This document shows positions 1 through 6,262 of a stretch of 64,000 bases of DNA, one piece after another. Each line of letters opens with the position of its first letter. Position 1 is the stretch's first letter. The position numbers and the translations under genes were made by a program. The notes below the pieces were generated by a model. That model saw only the letters and a list, made by a program, of their open reading frames with translations. It had not been told where the DNA came from and did not search any database. The stretch comes from Candidatus Bathyarchaeota archaeon (GTDB taxonomy: Archaea > Thermoproteota > Bathyarchaeia > JAPDIZ01): the NCBI GenBank assembly GCA_029259355.1, contig JAPDIZ010000008.1, forward strand, positions 1 through 64,000, read 5' to 3'.

Positions 1-321
1 CCTAGCCAACCCCTCGTCGTATCTAACGGGCTTCCTACCGGGATACCTCGCCATGGTGTAGTGAGGAGTTAGCGCATCTGCGTACGTGTAGAGCTCGGTC
101 GGGATCTCTAGACCGAGGTTCTTCAACGACTCGAGAAGCTCTACTATGTCATGGGTAAATGGGTGTATGCTGGTCAAGGCTGTGATGAAGCCTTTGAGGT
201 ATAGCTCAGCGGCTTGTTGGGCGTTGAAGCACGTAAGCCAGTAGTGTCCTTCTTCGAGGTGTCTCTCTGCATCGGCTAAAAAGACTCTGGCTTTCTCCAC
301 CCAATCTTCAGGAAGTGGCAA
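1..321 (-). CDS. HEPN-domain protein, partial at left edge
   Basis: This reading frame runs off the left edge, so only the N-terminal 107 codons are present. Early residues (WVEKARVFLADAERHLEEG, then FNAQQAAELYLKGF) show the amphipathic helix pattern of HEPN proteins, the RNase or antitoxin-partner fold often paired with a minimal nucleotidyltransferase. The later IHPFTHDIVELL segment matches the usual inter-helix region. An in-frame TAG at 325-327 leaves TTG at 321 as the first start, with GTG at 300 as an alternative. Any MNT partner would lie outside the window. The HEPN assignment is family knowledge applied to visible motifs. Confidence 0.75.
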   Translation of the reverse strand, partial: MPLPEDWVEKARVFLADAERHLEEGHYWLTCFNAQQAAELYLKGFITALTSIHPFTHDIVELLESLKNLGLEIPTELYTYADALTPHYTMARYPGRKPVRYDEGLAR

Positions 322-350
322 CGGCTACACCAAGCCAATCTTCTTCGCCA

Positions 351-360
351 TTAAATAAAA
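351..360 (-). promoter_or_regulatory. TATA-like element upstream of the HEPN gene
   Basis: On the minus strand this reads TTTTATTTAA and ends 30 bases upstream of the TTG start at 321. It would place transcription start just before that codon. Confidence 0.4.
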
Positions 361-566
361 ATCCCTTCTCAACCCGTAGTTGCATAGTGATGCTGCTTAT
401 TTACTTAACCGATGCTTATCTAAGCTGTAATTGATGCACATTTTTTAGTTCCGTGTTGCCGATTATTTGAGATCTTTTTAGGAGAGAGGTTGTACCAAAA
501 TTCTTAATTTTTTGCTTACAAATAGAAAGTATATTCCAGAGCTTTTGCTCGATATTCGAGGGGTTT

Positions 567-1061
567 GTGTTGGAGGAGCTTGAGGAAGAGGTTGGTAGCT
601 GCGAAAGCTTGTTGAGGGATGGAAAAGCCTTCATCATGAGGCTCGTAACCTTCACCGACTTCAAGAAGGTTTTAGAGGATAGGTTTGGACAAGGCGCAAA
701 CGCTATCTTCTACGAAGTTGGGCGTGGATGTGGCCAGAGATCTTGCAGCCGCTTGATGCAGAGGTTTCGAAGTAGAGAAGAACTTCTCAATGCTTTGAAG
801 GCCTACAAGCAGGACGAGAAGTGGGGTGTGATCGACTTCGACCTAGATTTGGAGAGTGGTGTTGGAACGGTTACGGTTTACCAGAGTTTCGAGGCTAAGC
901 AGTATGGCCACTCCCTCACGCCGGTTTGCTACTTTCTCCGCGGATACCTAGCGGGGTTTTTGTCGCAGACTTTTGGCAAGCCACTTAGGGTGGTTGAGCG
1001 GTCGTGCATTGCTCAGGGAAGAGATAGGTGCGTCTTCGCGGTTGAGGAAGAGATGGTGTAG
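567..1061 (+). CDS. V4R (4-vinyl reductase) domain protein
   Basis: The 164-residue product is almost entirely one V4R domain, a small-molecule binding fold related to the bacteriochlorophyll protein BchJ and to transport-complex subunits. Visible signatures are the GQGANAIFYEVGRGCG block, the central YQSFEA strand, the SLTPVCYFLRGYLAGFLS helix, and a C-terminal C-x-A-x-G-x-x-x-C (SCIAQGRDRC) that could bind metal. No DNA-binding domain is attached, so it may be a stand-alone ligand sensor. The start is GTG followed by TTG, and a TATA-like AAAGTATATTCC lies about 35 bases upstream. It converges with the SixA-like gene, with one base between the two stops. Confidence 0.8.
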   Translation: MLEELEEEVGSCESLLRDGKAFIMRLVTFTDFKKVLEDRFGQGANAIFYEVGRGCGQRSCSRLMQRFRSREELLNALKAYKQDEKWGVIDFDLDLESGVGTVTVYQSFEAKQYGHSLTPVCYFLRGYLAGFLSQTFGKPLRVVERSCIAQGRDRCVFAVEEEMV

Positions 1062-1062
1062 C

Positions 1063-1503
1063 CTACTTAACGAGCTCAGGCCTCAGCGCCCAGAGAAGCC
1101 TCCACCTCCCCTCCTCATCTCTTTCCAAGCACACCACTCCCCCCATCCTAAACGCGATGAGCTCGACATCTTCTCTGCCAGTTAGCAGCAGGCTGACTAG
1201 CTTGCTCAGGTGTGGTAGGTGCCCCACCAGCATCAAGTCTTGCTCGATGGTGCTTAACTCGTTTGCCCAAGTCTTGGGGTCGTCTAAGGGGTTGGGCATC
1301 GGCTTGCGAAACCCCCTTTGTAGGCTTTAGGTGCTTCGCCAATATCTCAGCTTTCCGCTGTGCACCACCTCGTCTACGCTTACGCCAACGCTGGCTACCC
1401 CCTCAACCTCTTCTCTCCCCCTATCAGTTAGGGGTCTCAAATGGTCTTCTTCCTCGCGCTTGGCCTCTCCGTGTTGAATCAAGTAGAGCCTCAAATCTGT
1501 CAC
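1063..1503 (-). pseudogene. SixA-like phosphohistidine phosphatase, internally frameshifted
   Basis: The N-terminal part reads LRLYLIQHGEAK, the RHG-type catalytic motif of histidine phosphatases, with Gln in place of the usual Arg. The C-terminal part reads MLVGHLPHLSKL, matching the second catalytic His motif. Both halves are in one frame, but that frame has a TAA at 1327-1329. The intervening family-like sequence (AEILAKHLKPTKG) lies in another frame from about 1355 to 1285, so two compensating indels are needed. The first looks like loss of one copy of a 7-base repeat (AGCTGAG). The GTG at 1503 overlaps the upstream gene's TGA as GTGA, so the gene was once coupled to the epimerase gene. 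Two assembly errors are the alternative. Confidence 0.65.
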
Positions 1504-1967
1504 CCCGTTTCGATGAGCTCCACCAAAACTCCACAAGCAGACTTAGGGTGTATGAAGATATACCTTGCCTTCTCACCTTTCTTCAGAGGGTTATCCACCT
1601 CAACGGGTTTTTCGGGAACGAGCACAACGCCCTTTTTCCTAAGCTCCTCAACCAGCTCGTCTAGGTTCTCTACCTTGAAGGCTATGTGGTTTAGACCCTC
1701 TCCCCTAGCCTCTATGAACTTGGCTACGACGCTCTCCGGCGTGGTGGGCTGCACCAGCTGTATCTGGGTATCGCCTACTCTCTCGGACTTTACCCTAATT
1801 CCTTCGTGGGGAAGCTCCCACTCTACGCCAAACCTCATCCCAAAGAGCTCCTCAAAGACCTTAGCAGCTCTGTCGGCATCTCTAACCGCGATGGCGACTT
1901 CCTCAACCCCAACTATCCTAGGCTTTTTACCGCTTCTCAACCAAAACACCTCGTTATTGCTTCGCAT
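1500..1967 (-). CDS. VOC-family protein, methylmalonyl-CoA epimerase-like
   Basis: The protein (155 aa) has the two repeated beta-alpha-beta-beta-beta modules of vicinal oxygen chelate enzymes. The first includes VEEVAIAVRDADRAAKVFEE, with Val where metal-binding His is usual. The second begins GLNHIAFKVENLDELVEEL, with the conserved His, and ends with VLVELIE, carrying the Glu ligand. Length and order fit methylmalonyl-CoA epimerase, which interconverts (R)- and (S)-methylmalonyl-CoA. The first metal ligand is unclear, so glyoxalase-like chemistry is also possible. The N-terminal ~17 residues are not typical, so the true start may be GTG at 1949 or TTG at 1940. No mutase gene is visible nearby. 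Confidence 0.7.
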   Translation of the reverse strand: MRSNNEVFWLRSGKKPRIVGVEEVAIAVRDADRAAKVFEELFGMRFGVEWELPHEGIRVKSERVGDTQIQLVQPTTPESVVAKFIEARGEGLNHIAFKVENLDELVEELRKKGVVLVPEKPVEVDNPLKKGEKARYIFIHPKSACGVLVELIETG

Positions 1968-2003
1968 AGAGGCGATAAAAAGGCTTAGGCGATCTGAGGT
2001 TTT

Positions 2004-2555
2004 CTAGGCACTTGCTCCGAAATCTCTGGGTTGCTGCTTCTCCTTTAGCTTGAGGAGCTTCGCCCTAGCCTTTAGATAGAGTTCTATGGATATTCTGAAC
2101 CCGCTTTTCACGAGCTTATCCAGAATACTTAGAGCTTCCTCTACAGCTATTGCATTTCTCGCAGCTGCTGCAGCTAATACGTAGAGTGTTCCATGAGCTT
2201 CCAGCTCTAGCGTGCTGGCAACTAGCCTAGCTACTCTATCGTCTAGTAGGACGTGGCAGGGCTTGTAGCGTAGAGCTAGAGCCAGCACCTCCGCTTCTCC
2301 TCTGTGAAGCATAGGAGCTATCCTCGTCACCCTCTCGACGCCGTCGGTAGGCGCTTCCTCCACCCTTATCAAGCCTTCCTCAACAGCAGCCTTGACGACC
2401 TCAGCATCTCCGAATCCCCTCTCGAGCCCTTTCACCACAACTTCCACGTAGACAGCTCTTGGGATCACGACTTCTTCGTAGAGTTTGAAGAGGAGGTGGA
2501 GAGCGCTTGCTCTCGAGAGGTGTATGAGGGGAGTAGAGTTAGCTACGGCTCTCAC
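2004..2555 (-). CDS. PIN-domain toxin, DUF3368 type
   Basis: This 183-aa protein begins VANSTPLIHLSR, the first acidic-site region of DUF3368 PIN ribonucleases. It continues with an E-rich middle (LHRGEAEVLALAL) and the LLDDRVARLVA motif holding the second acidic pair. PIN proteins cleave RNA and are usually the toxin of a toxin-antitoxin pair. The start overlaps the 3' end of the upstream UPF0175-like gene by 17 bases, so the two are probably co-translated, antitoxin first. The lysine-rich tail (LKARAKLLKLKEKQQ) is longer than usual and may contact nucleic acid. Confidence 0.8.
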   Translation of the reverse strand: MRAVANSTPLIHLSRASALHLLFKLYEEVVIPRAVYVEVVVKGLERGFGDAEVVKAAVEEGLIRVEEAPTDGVERVTRIAPMLHRGEAEVLALALRYKPCHVLLDDRVARLVASTLELEAHGTLYVLAAAAARNAIAVEEALSILDKLVKSGFRISIELYLKARAKLLKLKEKQQPRDFGASA

Positions 2556-2850
2556 TCAGCGCCGCCCTCAAATCCTCCTCAAGCTCCTTAGAGCCGTATT
2601 GGAGCTCGATGCCTCGCTTCGTAAGCTCGTCAACTGTTTCCCAGAGGCTTAGCCCTGCTAGCTCAGCAGCTTTCCACAGAGTAACCTTACCCTCTCTGTA
2701 GAGATCTAGCGCTGCCCTGATCCTTCTCTCTCTAACCCCCTCAACCAGTATTTCTCGCGTAATCTCTGCTCTATCTCTTCCCTCGAGCTTAGCCAGCTTT
2801 TCGAGTTCCTCCCTAACTTCTTTCGGAACCCTGATCGAGAGAACTTCCAT
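2539..2850 (-). CDS. UPF0175-like antitoxin with RHH-like N-terminus
   Basis: From the ATG at 2850 the product starts MEVLSIRVPKEVREELEKLA, a ribbon-helix-helix-like DNA-binding start. It continues with ALDLYREGKVTLWKAAELAG, the helix-turn-helix-like signature of UPF0175 antitoxins. The frame is open further upstream to 2904, but that would bury the TATA box and the GTATAC repeats, so 2850 is preferred. It sits directly upstream of, and overlaps, the DUF3368 PIN gene, the standard arrangement for this toxin-antitoxin class. Autoregulation through the repeats at 2857-2872 is likely. Confidence 0.8.
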   Translation of the reverse strand: MEVLSIRVPKEVREELEKLAKLEGRDRAEITREILVEGVRERRIRAALDLYREGKVTLWKAAELAGLSLWETVDELTKRGIELQYGSKELEEDLRAALSESRS

Positions 2851-2856
2851 TTTCTC

Positions 2857-2890
2857 GTATACAATCGTATACACATCGATATAAGCTTTT
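2857..2890 (-). promoter_or_regulatory. Operator-like GTATAC repeat and TATA box of the PIN/UPF0175 pair
   Basis: The palindrome GTATAC occurs twice, at 2857-2862 and 2867-2872, exactly 10 bp (one helical turn) apart. It lies between the antitoxin ATG and a TATA-like AAAAGCTTATAT around 2878-2890. Two half-turn-phased palindromes at the transcription start are what an RHH-type autorepressor would use. Confidence 0.55.
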
Positions 2891-2922
2891 ACATTCATGC
2901 CCAACCTGAGGCGGCAAAAGGC

Positions 2923-3354
2923 TTAGGTACTCTCTATGTAGGGCTTCATAGCGTCTGCGATGATCTCTAGGTAGCGCCTCACCTTTTCTACGACATCGCT
3001 TGCGTAGTCTTGCGTAAAGGCTTGGCTAGCAGGTATTCCTTCGCGTTCGTATCCGTAGAATGCGGGTCCCCTGACTGCAGCAAGCTCTGAAACGAGCTGA
3101 GCAAGATCCTCCAACACGCTCCCTACGCTCTCAGGCATTCTCTCTCGGTTGTCTAAAAGCACGTCGCTCACGTCGTGAGACTTGGGGTATTCGATGCCTA
3201 AGAGCCTCAGCATGGCTTTAACCCCCATCTCCAGCGCTTCTTGAGACCTTCTCACAGCCATGGGAGCGTCTTCTTCTGAGAGCGCTCTCTCAGCTTCGCT
3301 GAAGCAGCGGAGAGCTCTCCTCAGGTAATCTCTGGCCATGTCGAGGTTTCTCAT
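2923..3354 (-). CDS. HEPN-domain toxin of an MNT-HEPN pair
   Basis: The product (143 aa from ATG 3354) is a compact helical HEPN protein: MARDYLRRALRCFSEAERAL, SQEALEMGVKAMLRLLGIEYP, KSHDV, and near the C-terminus RGPAFYGYE. That last block corresponds to the RNase motif R-x4-6-H, with Tyr replacing His. Known MNT-HEPN pairs often show this Tyr, which is the residue AMPylated by the partner MNT antitoxin. ATG overlaps the MNT stop as ATGA, so the longer frame starting at 3405 is rejected. A second pair with similar sequence lies at 23935-24868. Confidence 0.85.
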   Translation of the reverse strand: MRNLDMARDYLRRALRCFSEAERALSEEDAPMAVRRSQEALEMGVKAMLRLLGIEYPKSHDVSDVLLDNRERMPESVGSVLEDLAQLVSELAAVRGPAFYGYEREGIPASQAFTQDYASDVVEKVRRYLEIIADAMKPYIEST

Positions 3355-3863
3355 ACCTCTATAACCTCTCCAAACTTCGCGTCTGGCTTCAGGACCCAGT
3401 ACCACCCCTCTTTTCCCCTAACCCTCTTCGCTCCAAGCTCTCTCAGCCTCTTCCTCAGATTCTCCAGCTCCTTCTCCAAGAAGCCATCTCTGTCGAAGAG
3501 CAGAACCCCCTCGGCTGAAACGTCGAGCAGTATCGGCGGGTGCTTAGCCACTTCTTCAGGTGTTAAGACCACTTCTGAGAAGAGCCTAGGCAGCTTCTTG
3601 GAAGCAGCTTCTGCGTAGGCTTTGCTATCCCTCAGCTTCTTCCTCACAGACGCCATCGCCTTCATCCTGGAGCCAATGTCTACGGGGAGGTCTTTCGCCA
3701 CCACCAAAACGTCTACGTCGCTTTCGCTCTCGGCCTCTCCCCTCGCGACCGAGCCGAAAACCACTACCGAAACCAGTTTTTCGCCGAAAAGCTCTTGCAC
3801 CATTTCCAAGTAGGTTTTGAGGAGGTGCTCTACATCGCCTACCCCATACCCCATCTCAGACAC
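3351..3863 (-). CDS. Minimal nucleotidyltransferase (MNT) antitoxin
   Basis: This 170-aa protein carries the polymerase-beta nucleotidyltransferase signature GSVARGEAESESDVDVLVV, with the GS and the two metal-binding Asp residues of the D-x-D motif intact. In characterised MNT-HEPN systems the MNT protein transfers AMP to the HEPN toxin to silence it. The C-terminal half (LLFDRDGFLEKELENLRKRL ... GWYWVLKP) closely resembles that of the second MNT at 23935-24441, so the two loci are paralogous. It starts three bases after the stop of the acyl-CoA synthetase gene and may be co-transcribed with it. Confidence 0.88.
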   Translation of the reverse strand: MSEMGYGVGDVEHLLKTYLEMVQELFGEKLVSVVVFGSVARGEAESESDVDVLVVAKDLPVDIGSRMKAMASVRKKLRDSKAYAEAASKKLPRLFSEVVLTPEEVAKHPPILLDVSAEGVLLFDRDGFLEKELENLRKRLRELGAKRVRGKEGWYWVLKPDAKFGEVIEV

Positions 3864-3866
3864 GCT

Positions 3867-4565
3867 CTACTGCGGAGAGACGATTATTCTGGCATCCACC
3901 ACCTTGATGCTGCTCCCCCTAACCGTGGTTGGGTTTAGATCCATTTCAGATATCTCTGGGTGCTCAATGCCTACTTCAGAAACCCTAACCAAGACTTTTG
4001 CCAAAGCCTCCTTATCAGCTGGGGGAAGGCCTCTGTAGCCCTCTAGAAGCTGCTTCCCCCTAATCTCCTCAACCATCTCTAAAGCGTCTCTAACATCGAT
4101 TGGGCAGACCCTGAACGTCACGTCCCTCAACACCTCGATGAAGACTCCGCCTAGCCCAAACATCACGCAGGGGCCGAACTGCGCATCCCTTATCAGCCCA
4201 ACAGCTACTTCGAGCGATGGCTCAACCATTTCCTGAACCGAAACACCGTAGATGGTTGCGTTGGGCACAGCTTTCCTCGCGTTCTCAACTACTCTTCTGT
4301 AGGCTTGCCTAACCTCCTCCTCGCTCCTTAGGTTGATGGCTACTCCACCCACATCTGATTTGTGGACTATTTCTGGGGAGATTATCTTGAGCACTACGGG
4401 GAAGCCTATCTCCTTCGCATACTCTACGGCTTCGTCTTCGTTTTTCGCTAGCCTTATCTCAGTTACGGGTATGCCGTGCTCTCTGCAGAAGAGCTTTGCC
4501 TCATACTCTGTAAGCGTGTTTCTTCCCTCTCGAAGAGCTTTTTCGATGATTTCTGAGCCAGCCAA
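3867..4565 (-). CDS. Acyl-CoA synthetase (ADP-forming) beta subunit, ATP-grasp
   Basis: The 232-aa product has the usual length of a stand-alone beta subunit of the NDP-forming acyl-CoA synthetase, which makes ATP from acetyl-CoA or another acyl-CoA. The N-terminal LTEYEAKLFCREHGIPV, the VVLKIISPEIVHKSDVGGV block with its phosphate-binding His, and the C-terminal EMDLNPTTV metal-site region are all present. The alpha subunit is not in the window and must be encoded elsewhere. The start is TTG at 4565. In anaerobic archaea this enzyme conserves energy from oxoacid oxidation, which fits the oxidoreductase genes further along. Confidence 0.88.
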   Translation of the reverse strand: MAGSEIIEKALREGRNTLTEYEAKLFCREHGIPVTEIRLAKNEDEAVEYAKEIGFPVVLKIISPEIVHKSDVGGVAINLRSEEEVRQAYRRVVENARKAVPNATIYGVSVQEMVEPSLEVAVGLIRDAQFGPCVMFGLGGVFIEVLRDVTFRVCPIDVRDALEMVEEIRGKQLLEGYRGLPPADKEALAKVLVRVSEVGIEHPEISEMDLNPTTVRGSSIKVVDARIIVSPQ

Positions 4566-4623
4566 GGCTTAGACACCTCCTCCGCATTTCAGAAGAAGCC
4601 AACCCTTTAATGCTTTTTCTCAC

Positions 4624-5214
4624 ATGGTTTCTGTGGGGAGAGGTGTTTTGGGGAGGAGGTTTCCCAAAGGCGCCTATGCACTCACCATTTTGTTGTTTTT
4701 GCTATTCTTCGTAGCAGGCTACTCCTTTGCGGAGCAAAACCCGAGTGAAGCGAGGAGGTTCTTCGACCAATTCAAGCAGTTTTTCGAGCCTATTGCTGAG
4801 CTAGACCCTGCGTCGATGGTGCTGCTGATCTTCATTAACAACTCCATAAAGACCTTTTTGGCTATGGTTGGTGGGCTGTTCTTCTCGATCATCCCCTTAG
4901 TGTTCGTCGCTTCTAACGGAGCTCTTTTGGGCTTGGTGTTCTCTATATCGGCTAAGGAGTTTGGGTGGGTTAGAGCTGCTTGGCTCATAGCCCCTCACGG
5001 CATCATAGAGATACCGACGGTTTTGGCGGCATGCGCATACGGCATCTGGCTTGGCTACAGGCTAGCTGCTAAGCTGTTGGGAGCTGAAGACTCTATTCTG
5101 AGAGATGTGGCTAGCTCTCTAGGCTTCTTCTTCAGAACCTGTGTACCCCTGCTCTTTGTAGCAGCTTTTATAGAGGTTTTGATAACTCCCGTCTTGGCGG
5201 CGCTACATGCTTAG
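4624..5214 (+). CDS. SpoIIM-like (DUF95) integral membrane protein
   Basis: The 196-aa protein has about four to five hydrophobic segments, including ALTILLFLLFFVAGYSF near the N-terminus, and the family hallmark segments FVASNGALLGLVF and APHGIIEIP. These match the stage II sporulation protein M / DUF95 family, common in archaea, with no sporulation role and no firm function. Start is ATG 4624. A TTTAAT box around 4603-4609 lies rather close, so GTG at 4633 could be the real, leaderless start. Its 3' end overlaps the tail of a broken convergent membrane-protein gene. Confidence 0.8.
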   Translation: MVSVGRGVLGRRFPKGAYALTILLFLLFFVAGYSFAEQNPSEARRFFDQFKQFFEPIAELDPASMVLLIFINNSIKTFLAMVGGLFFSIIPLVFVASNGALLGLVFSISAKEFGWVRAAWLIAPHGIIEIPTVLAACAYGIWLGYRLAAKLLGAEDSILRDVASSLGFFFRTCVPLLFVAAFIEVLITPVLAALHA

Positions 5215-5645
5215 TGGGCAGACGCTCCTCATCCTACACCTCTGACACGACTTCTTGTGAAAAGCCAGCACAATAGCGGTTAGCGCTATGTAGACGATTG
5301 CAAGTCAAGCTGCTTTCTGCGAGTAGTTGGTAGCTGGCACCTAGCCCATTCCAGCTATGGGACAGCGATCAGCGCAAACCAAGTTGCTGGGGCAAGCTCC
5401 TTCCCCAGCTCGTAGCTCCCCAAGTTCTTCGGGAATAGGGTGCTTGAGAGCTTTCCCCAGCCTATGCTGCAGAGCTTTCCGTAGTAGTAGGAAGTGCATA
5501 GGCGCTTTCGAAGAACTACTAAAAGCATCAGCGCGGCAAAGGCTAGGTAAGCGATAGAGGCTATGGGCAGCCCCCAAGCCTGTATCGAGTACGTACCTGC
5601 TGCAGCTACGGCGAAGTAGGCGATAAGGAGAGCGTTTTGCGCCAA
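5203..5645 (-). pseudogene. Degraded small membrane protein with paired cysteines
   Basis: The upstream part, from ATG 5645, encodes two hydrophobic helices (ALLIAYFAVAAAGTY and ASIAYLAFAALMLLVVL) followed by a cysteine segment (RLCTSYYYGKLCSIGWGKL) and a third hydrophobic stretch before a TAG at 5355. A further helix and cysteine tail (VYIALTAIVLAF, then KKSCQRCRMRSVC) follow in a different frame, down to a stop at 5203, with an extra in-frame TGA between. At least one frameshift and one nonsense change are needed. I do not know the family name; a cysteine-bearing membrane protein that lost function is the simplest reading. Confidence 0.45.
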
Positions 5646-5801
5646 AACCCATCAAGGGGCAGAAACAATAGTCTGTAGCTTTTTGTGTCATAATGTGTCT
5701 TTCCATACCTCTGGCGCAAAGCTTATCCGGGGAGGTGGTGCCCCTTGGGTAAGGATGAACTCGATGGGCTAGGCGAGGGAGACTTTTGATGAACCACTCT
5801 T

Positions 5802-5830
5802 CGCTTGTGGGAGCACAGCTCCCACAAGCG
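5802..5830. repeat. Perfect 13-bp inverted repeat, 3-base loop
   Basis: CGCTTGTGGGAGC at 5802-5814 and its exact complement at 5818-5830 flank ACA. This is the strongest hairpin noticed in the window. It lies in the decayed non-coding zone between the SpoIIM-like gene and PEPCK. Confidence 0.85.
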
Positions 5831-5848
5831 GGGAGAAGGGGATTGCGT

Positions 5849-5873
5849 AGCCGCGATGAACCCATCCGCGGCT
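5849..5873. repeat. GC-rich hairpin, 7-bp stem
   Basis: AGCCGCG at 5849-5855 pairs with CGCGGCT at 5867-5873 around an 11-base loop. The pair can extend by AT with one bulge. It follows the larger hairpin by 18 bases, so the two may form one structured RNA or element end. Confidence 0.6.
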
Positions 5874-6014
5874 AATGCAAAAAGACGTAATTCACTATAT
5901 GAAGCCACGGATTGGGTGAACGGTTATTCCTCCACTCCCTCAGCCTCTTGAGCCAAAGAGCTCACTTCACTCCTCGGTTGATGGAGTGCGTTTGAATATA
6001 AGAGTTTAAGCGAG

Positions 6015-6035
6015 TTTCTGAAAGATTTTCAGAAA
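6015..6035. promoter_or_regulatory. 9-bp perfect inverted repeat upstream of PEPCK
   Basis: TTTCTGAAA (6015-6023), GAT, TTTCAGAAA (6027-6035) forms a perfect dyad about 160 bp upstream of the PEPCK TATA box. It could be a distant operator, or a hairpin left by the decayed upstream region. No T-run typical of a terminator follows directly. Confidence 0.35.
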
Positions 6036-6193
6036 GTGACCTTTTTCTAAGGCAACTCAGTGCTGCTTCTTTTCGCATTTTCTAACTGCTTTTGGGGCTT
6101 CGATGAAAAGCTTTTCATACATTAAGGGCAAATTTTTCCTTAACCTATGGAAAAGCAAATCATATAATCTTTTGCCTTTTTTGTGTAAAGAAC

Positions 6194-6203
6194 CTTTATA
6201 TAC
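6194..6203 (+). promoter_or_regulatory. TATA box of the PEPCK gene
   Basis: CTTTATATAC is a good archaeal box A. The predicted transcription start near 6225 gives a leader of about 35-40 bases before the ATG at 6263, so this gene is probably not leaderless. The upstream 100 bases are strongly AT-rich. Confidence 0.6.
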
Positions 6204-6262
6204 TATGAGAGCAGTCTCTGTCAGACCTTGGTTGCGCAAAAGGGGTTGATAGGTCGCTGAAC

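Larger units (their letters stand above)
5690..5915 (+). mobile_element. Possible remnant of an IS200/IS605-type element end
   Basis: The + strand holds short coding-like pieces in shifting frames (ending FDEPLFACGSTAPTSGEKG before a TAG at 5848-5850). A very strong hairpin overlaps the last piece, and a second hairpin follows it. A transposon-encoded tnpB 3' end overlapping structured right-end or guide RNA would look like this. No transposase domain motif is readable and no target duplication was found, so the assignment is tentative. An unrelated structured RNA is the main alternative. Confidence 0.25.

Noticed and set aside
1212-2007. Long + strand frames over the SixA and VOC genes
   Set aside because: They are antisense shadows of the conserved minus-strand genes, with Ser/Pro-rich composition and no motif.
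5341-5865. Long minus-strand open frame of 174 codons
   Set aside because: No domain, biased composition (many Ser, Pro, Cys), and it covers hairpins and a broken gene in another frame. Looks like chance.
5845-5880. Resemblance to a TPP riboswitch 3' half (TGAACC followed by GGCTAATGC)
   Set aside because: The required CTGAGA-type 5' half is absent and no thiamine gene follows. Kept only as part of the structured region.
6057-6239. Minus-strand 60-codon frame upstream of PEPCK
   Set aside because: It covers the AT-rich PEPCK promoter and TATA box; no family motif.
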